This document shows, piece after piece, positions 34,808-42,475 of a stretch of DNA of 62,132 bases (positions within the stretch are counted from its first letter, which is position 1; each line of letters starts with the position of its first letter). The notes below the pieces were generated by a model. That model had not been told where the DNA came from. It saw nothing but the letters and a program-made list of their open reading frames with translations, and made no database searches. The DNA lies in the NCBI GenBank assembly GCA_003598065.1, contig QZKR01000058.1, positions 1-62,132 on the forward strand. Direction: 5' to 3'. Origin of the DNA: Myxococcales bacterium (GTDB taxonomy: Bacteria; Myxococcota_A; SURF-8). Position numbers and translations under genes: made by a program.

Positions 34808-35488
34808 TCAAAACACCGTGGAAAGGGCATCGACGGCCAGGGAAAGGGCCATCGCCAGCATGATGACGCCGGAAAGCAGATCGGAGAGTTGGCGATGTTT
34901 CCGCCAAAGCTGTCCGATGCTTCCGCCGAGCAGAAGCAGGCCGGGGAAAGTGCCCAGGGCGAAGGCGGCCAGAAATAGAGCGCCCGAAGCGGGGCTTGCC
35001 GCCGGCAGCGCTCGCGCCAGGGCGGCATAGGACAGGCCGCAAGGAATCAAACCGAAAAACATGCCCAGCCCGATGAAACGCCGCGCGCCGTTTTGCTGTA
35101 TGGCGCGCTGTTGAATGATCTTGGTTCCGGGGATGCCGCCGGACAGCGGCGCCGTCGCCCATTCGGGCTCGCGGATCAGACCGAGGCGCACCAAGGCGAA
35201 AAGAACGAGCAGCAGCGCGGCGAACAGCGAAACCATCGCCTGGAGGCGCGCCAGACGATCCAGATCCGACCCGCCGCTCAGCGCGAAAAGGCCGCTTCCC
35301 AGCGCGCCGACAACCGCCCCGAGCGCCGTGTAGGTGAGACCCCGCCCCAGATGATAGGCGAAATGGGCGCGCCAACGGTTGTCGCGGGCGGTGACGGCGA
35401 GGACGAGCGGCCCACACATGCCGATGCAGTGCCCCGCTCCGAGGAGGCCAAGCATGAACATCGCCGTGAGATCTAGCAAGGAAGGCAT
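34808..35488 (-). CDS. SafE/TauE-like (UreH-type) six-helix membrane protein
   Basis: A 226-residue inner-membrane protein with about six hydrophobic helices. The motif GLLGAGHCIGMCGPLVLA near the N-terminus and FGLIPCGLSYAAL in the second half form the internal duplication with conserved cysteines typical of the DsbD/UreH/SafE superfamily (PF13386 type). Members next to cytochrome oxidase genes are linked to copper or thiol handling, but no such genes are adjacent here, so the role is open. Start at 35488; the ribosome site is weak. The two conserved cysteines suggest redox or metal transfer (inference). Confidence 0.8.
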   Translation of the reverse strand: MPSLLDLTAMFMLGLLGAGHCIGMCGPLVLAVTARDNRWRAHFAYHLGRGLTYTALGAVVGALGSGLFALSGGSDLDRLARLQAMVSLFAALLLVLFALVRLGLIREPEWATAPLSGGIPGTKIIQQRAIQQNGARRFIGLGMFFGLIPCGLSYAALARALPAASPASGALFLAAFALGTFPGLLLLGGSIGQLWRKHRQLSDLLSGVIMLAMALSLAVDALSTVF

Positions 35489-35709
35489 GGAGAATCGCTG
35501 CGCCTTGTCGCTGTTGGTGTTCTCCTACTCCAAAAAGTCGGTCCTCGCAAGGGCGAGGCTTGCGCCTATGTGGAATCGAGTTTCAATTGGTCTGCAATTT
35601 GGTCAATAAAGTAATTACACAAACGTAAAACCCCGTGGATTTCGCTCATCGGCGATGGTATACTTCCGATTAATAAGCCAATGAGGTGGGCAGTAACCCA
35701 GGAGCAGCC

Positions 35710-36408
35710 ATGGCCGGCAACCCGGAACATGATCTCGAACAGCGCATGAAAGTCAGCATGGCTGAAACGCGGGTGCTGGACAAAGATCCCTTCATCAACG
35801 CGCCCGTGCAAGTCGGGATGGACCTCTTCGTGGAAATGAAGATCGGTTCCAACCGCCATAAAATCCGCACGCAGCTCGTCGGCTTCCGCCGCGGCGAATA
35901 TCTCATTATCGGCACGCCGCGCGTCGGAAGCAGCCTGGTGACATACGCCGACAAGCGGGCGATGGTGATCCGTTACTTCCTCGATGGCGCCGCTTATGGT
36001 TTCGCGGCTGAAGTGCTGCGGACGATGGGCCCTCCGTTCAATCTGACGTTCCTCAAATTTCCCGAAACCATCGAGCAGATGACCTTGCGCAAAAGCCCGC
36101 GCATCCCCGTGGTCATCCCCATCAATCGCGAAGGCGGCAACGTCGAGCGCGAGGCGATCGTCAATCTGAGCGCTTCCGGTGCGCTTTTGCAGATGAATGA
36201 GGCCGTGGCCGTAGACAGCAAGATCGAAATCAGCTTCACTCTCCCGAGCGGAATCTCGATACAGAACATGGTGTGCATCGTGCGCCGCTCCGAGGCGTCT
36301 CCCAATCGCGTGCTGGTCGGCGTGCAGTTTGATGAAACCCATGCGCAGTACGCCGCCATCGGCGAATACATCGAGGTCTTCATCGCCAGCGTGAGCTCGT
36401 CCTTATAG
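35710..36408 (+). CDS. PilZ-domain protein with YcgR-like N-terminal domain
   Basis: A 232-residue cytoplasmic protein. Residues about 30-110 resemble the YcgR/flagellar-brake N-domain (LVGFRRGEYLIIGTPR); residues about 120-225 are a PilZ domain. The c-di-GMP motif RxxxR is present (RKSPR), and the second motif, usually D/NxSxxG, reads NLSASG. It is therefore a likely c-di-GMP receptor controlling motility, secretion or exopolysaccharide output; no target is encoded nearby. AGGAG lies 6 bp before the ATG at 35710. It stands alone between divergent and convergent neighbours. Confidence 0.88.
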   Translation: MAGNPEHDLEQRMKVSMAETRVLDKDPFINAPVQVGMDLFVEMKIGSNRHKIRTQLVGFRRGEYLIIGTPRVGSSLVTYADKRAMVIRYFLDGAAYGFAAEVLRTMGPPFNLTFLKFPETIEQMTLRKSPRIPVVIPINREGGNVEREAIVNLSASGALLQMNEAVAVDSKIEISFTLPSGISIQNMVCIVRRSEASPNRVLVGVQFDETHAQYAAIGEYIEVFIASVSSSL

Positions 36409-36458
36409 CGTTGCCGCGCCAGATTTTTTTCCGAGAGAAAATTGACCTGACCGAAAGG

Positions 36459-37727
36459 CTAGTCGCCGCGCACCTTCGCCCGCTTGCGCAGCCAGTTGAG
36501 CATGTAGGGCCAGATGTCCTCCTTGGAATGCTTACCCAGGGTCAGATCGACGTGGCCGTAATCGGTGCGGTCTTTCATATTGATCTTCTGACCGTCGCGC
36601 ATCATGTAGCCGTGCGTGCCGAAGGCGCGCAGTTCTTTGTCGGTCGAAGAAACGTTGTCGTAGATGATCTGCATGTTTTCGACCGAGGCCATGGCGTCCA
36701 CGGCCCCGCCGACGATCAAGAGCGGCGTGTTCACCAGAAAGAGGTTTTCGCGGTAGTTGATCTTTCCGTCGGAAGAACAGAAGTCGCCGACGAGAATGTA
36801 CTCCATGAAATCGCGCATCACGCCCTGCGCCATGTTGTCGATGCCGTCTTTGAGATAAAGCATCTTGTTGTTGACGTCCATGTTGCGCCAGTTCCAGAAA
36901 TGGTAGGTCAGCGGCGAATCGAGAACGAAGCGCAGCACGCTGAGCCAGTTGGCGAGATTGTCGGTCGGGATGTAAGGCAGGCGCGGCAGAAACGTAAGCT
37001 TGTAGGCCAAGGCCAGGGCGATCAGCGACGGCTGATTGAACACGATCGGCGAACCGACGGTGACGCCGCCGCGCACCAGCGAAGCGTCGTAGATGTTTTT
37101 GTCTTTCGCCAGGCCGGCCGAAATCAGATAGGCCAGAAGCAGCATGCCGCCCATCGAGTGGCCGACCCAGAGAAACTGCCGTTGGCCCGATTCCTCCAGC
37201 ACTTTGTTGATGATCGCCGGAACGTCGAAGTCGAGGAAGGTCTGCACGTTCCAGTTGTAGCGTTCCTTCAAATGCAGGCTTTTGCCGTGGCCGCGCAATT
37301 CGGCCATGTAGACGTCGAAACCGTTGAGGGCGAGGTAATCGACGAAGCTGTTGCCGAGCGCCTGATCGAGCACGAAGCGCGTTTCGGCCAGCCCCGGCAA
37401 GCAGAGAATGGGGTAGAGGTTCTTGCTTTTGACGCGCGGATGCTTGTTGGTGATCGTCAGCGTGATGTCGTCTTCGGTGATGACGGAGATGCTTTTTTTG
37501 GAGATCTTTTTGAAGATGTAATCATGCCGTTCCTCGGGATAGAAGAACGGCGAGGGCGCCGGATTGAGAACGCGATAGAGCTTCTGAATATGAGAGACGC
37601 TGCCTGATGTGGGCGTCTTGGTGGTTTCGCGGGCCGCTGCGGCGATCCGGGCGATCGATTGTCTTATCCTAGCCAACCATGTCCTCAAAGATCGTAAGCC
37701 TTCCGATTTCCACAACCTCTCAGCCAT
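36459..37727 (-). CDS. Alpha/beta-hydrolase (lipase/esterase-like)
   Basis: A 422-residue protein with an N-terminal lysine/arginine-rich region and an alpha/beta-hydrolase core. The nucleophile elbow is GHSMGG (Ser), preceded by LCLPGLAETRFVLD and AELRGHGKS; Asp and His candidates are in GGAVDAMAS and DYGHVDLTLG. The Ser elbow rules out a class III PHA synthase, which uses Cys. The likely substrate is a lipid or ester. In-frame ATGs at 37778 and 37748 are rejected because the first precedes the promoter and the second overlaps its TATAAT box; transcription should start near 37740, leaving ATG 37727 with a leader of about 13 nt and no Shine-Dalgarno. Confidence 0.8.
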   Translation of the reverse strand: MAERLWKSEGLRSLRTWLARIRQSIARIAAAARETTKTPTSGSVSHIQKLYRVLNPAPSPFFYPEERHDYIFKKISKKSISVITEDDITLTITNKHPRVKSKNLYPILCLPGLAETRFVLDQALGNSFVDYLALNGFDVYMAELRGHGKSLHLKERYNWNVQTFLDFDVPAIINKVLEESGQRQFLWVGHSMGGMLLLAYLISAGLAKDKNIYDASLVRGGVTVGSPIVFNQPSLIALALAYKLTFLPRLPYIPTDNLANWLSVLRFVLDSPLTYHFWNWRNMDVNNKMLYLKDGIDNMAQGVMRDFMEYILVGDFCSSDGKINYRENLFLVNTPLLIVGGAVDAMASVENMQIIYDNVSSTDKELRAFGTHGYMMRDGQKINMKDRTDYGHVDLTLGKHSKEDIWPYMLNWLRKRAKVRGD

Positions 37728-37746
37728 GTTGCCAGTCGATAGGTTC

Positions 37747-37775
37747 ATTATACTTGTTCTGGTGCGATGCGTCAA
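37747..37775 (-). promoter_or_regulatory. Strong promoter of the alpha/beta-hydrolase gene
   Basis: Minus-strand TTGACG (37775-37770), 17-bp spacer, TATAAT (37752-37747): 5 of 6 plus 6 of 6 matches at optimal spacing. The start codon is only 20 bp downstream of the -10 box. Confidence 0.75.
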
Positions 37776-37833
37776 CACTATGAGATTGAAAATTCCTGCT
37801 TTTACGGGAAGTTGCAGAGAGATTGCCTCAGCT

Positions 37834-38169
37834 TCAGACGGTTGAAAAAACGACGATTCCCGCCACGATCAGCGTTGTGCCGAAGAGATGATCGCGGGTG
37901 AGTTTTTCCTTGAGGAGGAGCGCGGAAAGCAGAACGACGGCGGGAAAAACGAGCGACGTCCAGGCGGTAAAGGCGCGCAATGGCATGGCCTGCATGACGT
38001 AGACGCTAAGCACGGTGACGACCAGGAATATTAAGTAGCCTGCCACGGAGCGAGGATGGAGAAGGGAGCGCCAGAACGTTTCACCTCTCGCCGAACCGCT
38101 GCGCAAAAGCAGTTGCCCGAAGGCGTTGAGAACAATGAGCATGGTCAAGGCGCAGGTGTAAGCGGTCAT
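37834..38169 (-). CDS. SMR/EamA-like small membrane transporter, second of a pair
   Basis: A 111-residue membrane protein with four predicted helices (MTAYTCALTMLIVLNAFGQLL, ... TTLIVAGIVVFSTV), the size and layout of SMR/ArnE-ArnF-type proteins. Its ATG overlaps the upstream gene's stop (ATGA), and the upstream product has the same size and topology, so the two probably form a heterodimer. Candidate substrates include lipid-linked sugars (ArnEF-like) or small cations; neither is supported by neighbours. A frame extending to 38568 is a shadow over the partner gene. Confidence 0.75.
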   Translation of the reverse strand: MTAYTCALTMLIVLNAFGQLLLRSGSARGETFWRSLLHPRSVAGYLIFLVVTVLSVYVMQAMPLRAFTAWTSLVFPAVVLLSALLLKEKLTRDHLFGTTLIVAGIVVFSTV

Positions 38170-38504
38170 GACGGGCGGCTCCGAGCGATGCGCCCCACGC
38201 CGGTCATGATCAGCAGGATCCCGGCGATGTGGGCATAATGGATGGTCTCGTTGAAAATCAGCCAGGCGGACAGCAGGTTCAAACCGAACGTAAGGCTCAT
38301 GAATGGATAGGCGAACGAAAGGGGGAGCCGGCGCAAAGCCATGATCCACGTGCCGGTCTGAGCGATAAGCGCCGCCAGCATTCCCGCGAACCAGGGGTTT
38401 GCGACGAACGCCGACCAGTCGCCGCCGAGCGAGGTCAGCGCCGCTTGCTTCGCGCAGGCCGTCGCAACGGATTGCAGCAGAATGGAGAGCAGAATCCAGG
38501 TCAT
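38166..38504 (-). CDS. SMR/EamA-like small membrane transporter, first of a pair
   Basis: A 112-residue, four-helix membrane protein (MTWILLSILLQSVATACAKQ; MALRRLPLSFAYPFMSL; GILLIMTGVG). The LPLSxAYPxxSL stretch is typical of ArnE/EmrE-like and EamA half-transporters. It is translationally coupled to the downstream homologue by a four-base overlap. Paired SMR genes usually give antiparallel heterodimers (family knowledge). The substrate is unknown. Confidence 0.75.
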   Translation of the reverse strand: MTWILLSILLQSVATACAKQAALTSLGGDWSAFVANPWFAGMLAALIAQTGTWIMALRRLPLSFAYPFMSLTFGLNLLSAWLIFNETIHYAHIAGILLIMTGVGRIARSRPS

Positions 38505-38615
38505 GATCCCACCTGAAAAGCCTCAAGGGCAGCGCTCGCGGAAATTTTTGCCTCGGAGCGCGTCGCACGAATCGTAGCGGCAGGCTCGCGTGATGTCAAA
38601 CGCCGGTTCCGACCC

Positions 38616-38651
38616 CAAAAATGAAAACCGGGAAGGCATGCGCCTTCCCGG
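38616..38651 (-). terminator. Intrinsic terminator of the yceI-like gene
   Basis: On the minus strand CCGGGAAGG and CCTTCCCGG (38651-38643 with 38636-38628) form a perfect 9-bp stem with a 6-nt loop, followed by TTTTCATTTTT. It sits 23 bp after the stop of the YceI gene. Confidence 0.85.
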
Positions 38652-38673
38652 CCGGGTATCGAGGCCAAAGCGG

Positions 38674-39282
38674 TTACTTGTTGGAAATCTCTGCCTCGAT
38701 GCTGATTGTCACGGTATCGCCGACCAGGGCCACGCCTTCCATCAGGTTGTTCCATTTCAGGTTGTAGTCGAAGCGGTTGAGCTTGCCGACGAGCGTGTAA
38801 CCGGCGCGCAATTGCTCGCCCTGGCCGAAATTGGCTTTCTGCACGCCGACGTATTCGCCGGTGAACGTAATCGGCTTGGTCGCGTCGCGAATCGTGAGGT
38901 CGCCTTCGACCGTCACGATGTTGCCGTTGAACTTGATCGATTTGGCTTTGAACTTCATTTCCGGGAACTTTTCGGCATTGAAAAAGTCGTCCGAACGCAG
39001 ATGCTTGTCGCGGGCGTCGATGCCGGTGTTGATCGAGGCGGTTTTGATCGTCGCTTCCAGGTCGGTGATTTTGCCCGTTTCTTTTTCGGCCTGAATCTTG
39101 GCGGCGAACTCGCCGAACTTGCCTTTGACGTTGCTGATGCCGAGATGGCGGACGGAAAAACTCACCCCGCTATGGGCGGCGTCGAGCTTCCATTCGACCG
39201 GCTTGGCCGGCTCGGCCGGTTCGGCCCAGGCGGAAAAAGCCAGGAAAAGCGAAACAATCGTAAGAATCAGAATCTTGCGCAT
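38674..39282 (-). CDS. YceI-family periplasmic lipid-binding protein
   Basis: A 202-residue exported protein: signal peptide ILTIVSLFLAFSAWA, then the lipocalin-like YceI barrel opening WKLDAAHSGVSFSVRHLG, with LRSDDFFNAEKFPEMKFKA and GDLTIRDATKPI as family hallmarks. YceI proteins bind polyisoprenoids or similar amphiphiles in the periplasm; their role is often stress-related. GGAGG precedes the ATG at 39282. The gene is monocistronic, with a strong terminator. A 17-bp palindrome lies 69 bp upstream and may be an operator. Confidence 0.92.
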   Translation of the reverse strand: MRKILILTIVSLFLAFSAWAEPAEPAKPVEWKLDAAHSGVSFSVRHLGISNVKGKFGEFAAKIQAEKETGKITDLEATIKTASINTGIDARDKHLRSDDFFNAEKFPEMKFKAKSIKFNGNIVTVEGDLTIRDATKPITFTGEYVGVQKANFGQGEQLRAGYTLVGKLNRFDYNLKWNNLMEGVALVGDTVTISIEAEISNK

Positions 39283-39350
39283 GTTTTCCTCCCTCCGAAG
39301 GCGCCTTTGAATTTTGCCCGTCCCAATCCGGACGGAATACGTTCTCATGT

Positions 39351-39367
39351 GGTTCAGAAACTGAACC
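39351..39367. promoter_or_regulatory. Palindrome upstream of the yceI-like gene
   Basis: GGTTCAG-aaa-CTGAACC is a perfect 7+3+7 bp palindrome, 69 bp upstream of the YceI start. It is more likely an operator than a terminator because no T-run follows on either strand. The cognate regulator is unknown. Confidence 0.4.
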
Positions 39368-39491
39368 TCAAATGCCTACCTTAAAGAGGAAAATCGGGGG
39401 AGATTTGTTCCCGAAGGTGGGGATTCTTGCGGAAACTTTCTCAATTCAACCGGATAGTCGATTTATCTGCTTGGTTTTTCTAATGATTATT

Positions 39492-39944
39492 CTATGGCTC
39501 TCCGTCTTTGCGGCTGTATGGAACGTTCGTCGCCACGAAAGTCCCCTGGCCGGTGGCGATCAGCCGCCCGTCCCCGCCGCGCACTTCCATGGCGGCCGTG
39601 GTGATCTGGCGGCCCAGCCGGATGATCCAGCCGATCGAGGTCAGTTCCTCATTCGCGGCCGGTTCAAGCAGGCGGACGGTGAATTCCACCGTCGAGATCC
39701 AGTTTTCGTAATACTGAGCCGTCGTGAACCACCCGGCGTTGTCGAGCAGAGTGGCGATGACGCCGCCATGAATGCCGTCCAAGGCATGATCGAAATTGCG
39801 GTTGTGGGGCAGGCGGAAAATGGCGCGGTCTTCGGCGTCGTAATGGATCTGCATGCCGTAGCTTTTGCAGATCCGTGAGCCGGTATAAAGTTTGACGAGA
39901 AAATCCTGTCGAACCAGCAACACGTCCCGCGAAGGTTTTCGCAT
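39492..39944 (-). CDS. PaaI-type hotdog-fold thioesterase
   Basis: A 150-residue single hotdog-domain protein. The motif LDGIHGGVIATLLDNAGW has the HGG and catalytic Asp of PaaI/YbgC-like acyl-CoA thioesterases; VEFTVRLLEPA and QGTFVATN follow the family pattern. The acyl-CoA substrate is unknown. GAGGGAGGAA precedes the ATG at 39944. The frame stays open upstream to 40490, but that region is antisense leader and the start of the plus-strand cysteine-rich gene. Confidence 0.88.
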   Translation of the reverse strand: MRKPSRDVLLVRQDFLVKLYTGSRICKSYGMQIHYDAEDRAIFRLPHNRNFDHALDGIHGGVIATLLDNAGWFTTAQYYENWISTVEFTVRLLEPAANEELTSIGWIIRLGRQITTAAMEVRGGDGRLIATGQGTFVATNVPYSRKDGEP

Positions 39945-40040
39945 CCGTTCCTCCCTCGATCGCCGCCTGTTTAGCCGCGGCGGCGCGCGTTTTCTAACAC
40001 AGGCCCGGCGGGCTGTCAAACGGCTAAGGATGGTAAAGGG

Positions 40041-40069
40041 TTGACATTTTCTTTTCGGTTTGGTACGAG
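40041..40069 (+). promoter_or_regulatory. Predicted promoter of the 142-cysteine lipoprotein gene
   Basis: Perfect TTGACA (40041-40046) with a 17-bp T-rich spacer and TACGAG (40064-40069). The -35 is ideal, the -10 weak, which suggests an activated promoter. It lies about 147 bp upstream of the start codon. Confidence 0.55.
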
Positions 40070-40082
40070 ATGGGGGCTTTTG

Positions 40083-40176
40083 AGCCGGCCGCGAGGCCGG
40101 CTTCCAGTCGTGTAAAGGTTTCCTGTCGATTCGCCACGGAAACAGCCGGTCATGCCCGGGAGGGGTTCGCCCGGCT
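40083..40176 (+). other. Structured 5' leader of unknown class
   Basis: Three consecutive helices: AGCCGGCC-GCGA-GGCCGGCT (40083-40102, 8 bp capped by a GNRA-type tetraloop), GTTTCC/GGAAAC (40118-40123, 40138-40143) and AGCCGG/CCGGCT (40144-40149, 40171-40176). AAAAGGAGAGG follows before the ATG. It matches no riboswitch consensus I recognise. Confidence 0.45.
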
Positions 40177-40215
40177 GGGGGGCGAGGTTTTGTCACATGC
40201 AAAAGGAGAGGTCGG

Positions 40216-42411
40216 ATGCATAAGAAAAATCTATGGGTGGTGTTGGCGCTGTGTATCCTCGCCGTCGGCGTCTGGGGCTGCGACAGCGGTTCGACGGAGA
40301 TCGACGGCGACGCGAGTACGGATGGGGATACGGAAGACGACGGTGAAGCGAGTGATGGCGACCAGTCGGACGGCGACGAGGGGCCTTGCGTTCCCGACTG
40401 CCAAGGCAAACAGTGCGGCTTCGATGGCTGCGACGGCTCCTGCGGTACCTGCAACCAGCCGCCGGTGTCGGAGTGCATCACCGACAGCAAGCTGCGCGTC
40501 TACGACGCCAGCGGAGACTGCGCGGGCAATACCTGCGAGTACGGCTACACCGACAACGACTGCACGGACGGCTGCGTCGATGGGGAATGCAAAGGCTGCG
40601 TCCCCAACTGCGAAGGCAAGCAGTGCGGCGACAACGGCTGCGGCGGCTCCTGCGGCGTCTGCAACCAGCCGGCGGCCCCGGAATGCATTACGCCCGTTAC
40701 CCTGCGCACCTACAACTCGACGGGCGATTGCACCACCGGAATCTGTTCTTACGGTCACACCGATACGCAGTGCGAATTCGGCTGCGCGGACGGCGCCTGC
40801 ACCGGCTGCGTGGTGAATTGCGAGGGCAAGGAATGCGGCTCCGACGGCTGCGGCGGCAATTGCGGCTCTTGCAACCAGCCGCCGGCCCCCGAGTGCATCA
40901 GCGGCGATCCCGACGTGCTGCGCGTCTACAACATTTCCGGCGCCTGCGACGCGGGCAACTGCAACTACGGTTTCACGGACATCGACTGCGAGTTCGAGTG
41001 CGCCGAGGGTCAGTGCCAGCAATGCGCGCCGAACTGTGAAGAGCGTCAGTGCGGGCCCGACGGCTGCGGCGGCTTCTGCGGTATTTGCAACGTGCCGCCG
41101 GCCTCCGAGTGCGTCAGCGACACGACGATCCTCGTTTACGAGGCGACGGGCGACTGCAACGACGTAACCGGCCTTTGCGCTTACGAGTCGAACGTCGTCC
41201 CCTGCGAGTTCGGTTGCACGGACGGCCTTTGCAACAATTGCACGGCGGCCTGCGAGGGCAAGGAATGCGGGCCGGACGGCTGCGGCGGCAATTGCGCCGA
41301 GGGTTGCGAGTTGCAGGTTGAGGCGTGCTCGGTCGAGGGAACGTGCCTCTGCGTCTACGATCCCTGCGAAGCCCTCTGCTGCCCGCAGGGCGACGTCTGC
41401 ACCGGCGGCGCATGCTGCACCCCGGCCGGCGAGTGCCCCGAGGCGGTGGAGTGCGGCGGCTGGACGGATAGCTGCGGCGTCGCGCACGTTTGCGATCCGT
41501 GCCTGAACGGCTATTCCTGCGTCGATAATTCCTGCGAATGCCTGTCGCCGAAAGTCGAGTGCAACAGCGTCTGCTGCCAGACGGGCGCGATCTGCTACAA
41601 CAACAACTGCTGCGTCGCCGATTGCGCCGGCAAGCAGTGCGGCAACGACGGCTGCGGCGGGTCCTGCGGAACCTGCGGCGCCAACGAGTCCTGCAACGCC
41701 GAAGGGCAGTGCATCTGCGCCGGCGTGGAATGCAACGGCGTCTGCTGCGCCGCCGGCGCGGTGTGCCACAACGACGCCTGCTGCACGCCGGCCTGCACCG
41801 GCAAGGAATGCGGCTCCGACTCCTGCGGCGGCATCTGCGGCATCTGCGGCGACAACGAAACCTGCGCTCCGGACAGCCAGTGCGTCTGCGCCGACGTGGA
41901 ATGCGACGGCGCCTGCTGCGAGATCGGCGAAGTTTGCCATGAAGACGCCTGCTGCATGCCGGACTGCGACGGCAAGGATTGCGGCCCGGACGGCTGCGGC
42001 GGCTCCTGCGGCGCTTGCGACGCCAACGCCACTTGCACCGTCGAAGGTCTGTGCGACTGCGACTTCGAAGCCTGCGTCGATGCCTGCTGCACTGACGGCC
42101 AGGTGTGCTTCGAGGACGCCTGCTGCACGCCGACTGCTTGCGGAGCGAAGGAATGCGGCACCGACGGCTGCGGTACGTCCTGCGGGACTTGCGAGGCGAA
42201 CGAGACGTGCAGCGTGGCCGGAGTGTGCGAATGCCCGAACGTGGTGTGCAACGCCGCTTGCTGCGCGGCTGGCCAGGTCTGCCACAGCGACGCCTGCTGC
42301 ACGCCGGATTGCACGGGCAAGGAATGCGGCCCGGACGGCTGCGGCGGCACTTGCGCCCCCGGCTGCGAGCTGCCCGATGTTTGCAACGACACGACCGGCC
42401 AGTGTGAGTAG
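40216..42411 (+). CDS. Lipoprotein with about 140 cysteines in two tandem repeat types
   Basis: A 731-residue lipoprotein (VWGC lipobox) with a D-G-D-rich linker. The rest is built from cysteine modules: four repeats of about 70 residues plus one partial (CxxNCEGKxCGxDGCGG...CNQP...ECI...GDC...C), each full copy with 12 Cys; then, after a bridging module, five repeats of about 57 residues (GVECNGVCCAAGAVCHNDACC...GKECG...) with about 14 Cys each. I count 142 cysteines, near one residue in five. It must be exported and heavily disulphide-bonded, or bind metal. ATG 40216 follows AAAAGGAGAGG. A strong terminator closes the unit. Function is unknown. The long minus-strand frame opposite (40231-42285) is a shadow. 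Confidence 0.85.
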   Translation: MHKKNLWVVLALCILAVGVWGCDSGSTEIDGDASTDGDTEDDGEASDGDQSDGDEGPCVPDCQGKQCGFDGCDGSCGTCNQPPVSECITDSKLRVYDASGDCAGNTCEYGYTDNDCTDGCVDGECKGCVPNCEGKQCGDNGCGGSCGVCNQPAAPECITPVTLRTYNSTGDCTTGICSYGHTDTQCEFGCADGACTGCVVNCEGKECGSDGCGGNCGSCNQPPAPECISGDPDVLRVYNISGACDAGNCNYGFTDIDCEFECAEGQCQQCAPNCEERQCGPDGCGGFCGICNVPPASECVSDTTILVYEATGDCNDVTGLCAYESNVVPCEFGCTDGLCNNCTAACEGKECGPDGCGGNCAEGCELQVEACSVEGTCLCVYDPCEALCCPQGDVCTGGACCTPAGECPEAVECGGWTDSCGVAHVCDPCLNGYSCVDNSCECLSPKVECNSVCCQTGAICYNNNCCVADCAGKQCGNDGCGGSCGTCGANESCNAEGQCICAGVECNGVCCAAGAVCHNDACCTPACTGKECGSDSCGGICGICGDNETCAPDSQCVCADVECDGACCEIGEVCHEDACCMPDCDGKDCGPDGCGGSCGACDANATCTVEGLCDCDFEACVDACCTDGQVCFEDACCTPTACGAKECGTDGCGTSCGTCEANETCSVAGVCECPNVVCNAACCAAGQVCHSDACCTPDCTGKECGPDGCGGTCAPGCELPDVCNDTTGQCE

Positions 42412-42431
42412 GCCGGAAAGCGACTGACAAG

Positions 42432-42464
42432 GGAAGGCGGGCCTCGGTCCGCCTTCCGCTTTTT
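42432..42464 (+). terminator. Intrinsic terminator of the 142-cysteine lipoprotein gene
   Basis: GGAAGGCGG (42432-42440) and CCGCCTTCC (42449-42457) form a perfect 9-bp stem with an 8-nt loop, followed by GC and TTTTT (42460-42464). Confidence 0.9.
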
Positions 42465-42475
42465 ATGGGGAAGAA

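Noticed and set aside
36459..37727. Class III polyhydroxyalkanoate synthase (PhaC)
   Set aside because: The nucleophile elbow is GHSMGG with serine, whereas PhaC uses a Cys in G-x-C-x-G.
40083..40215. c-di-GMP-I (GEMM), cobalamin or other known riboswitch
   Set aside because: Diagnostic sequences such as the GCAAAG core or the B12 box are absent; kept only as an unclassified structured leader.
40231..42285. 684-codon minus-strand frame opposite the 142-cysteine lipoprotein
   Set aside because: Low-complexity Ala/Val-rich mirror of the Cys repeats; the plus strand has promoter, ribosome site, lipobox and terminator.
40390..42400. Regularly spaced repeats that might suggest a CRISPR array
   Set aside because: Units are coding, about 170-210 bp long, not identical, and maintain one reading frame; no cas genes are near.
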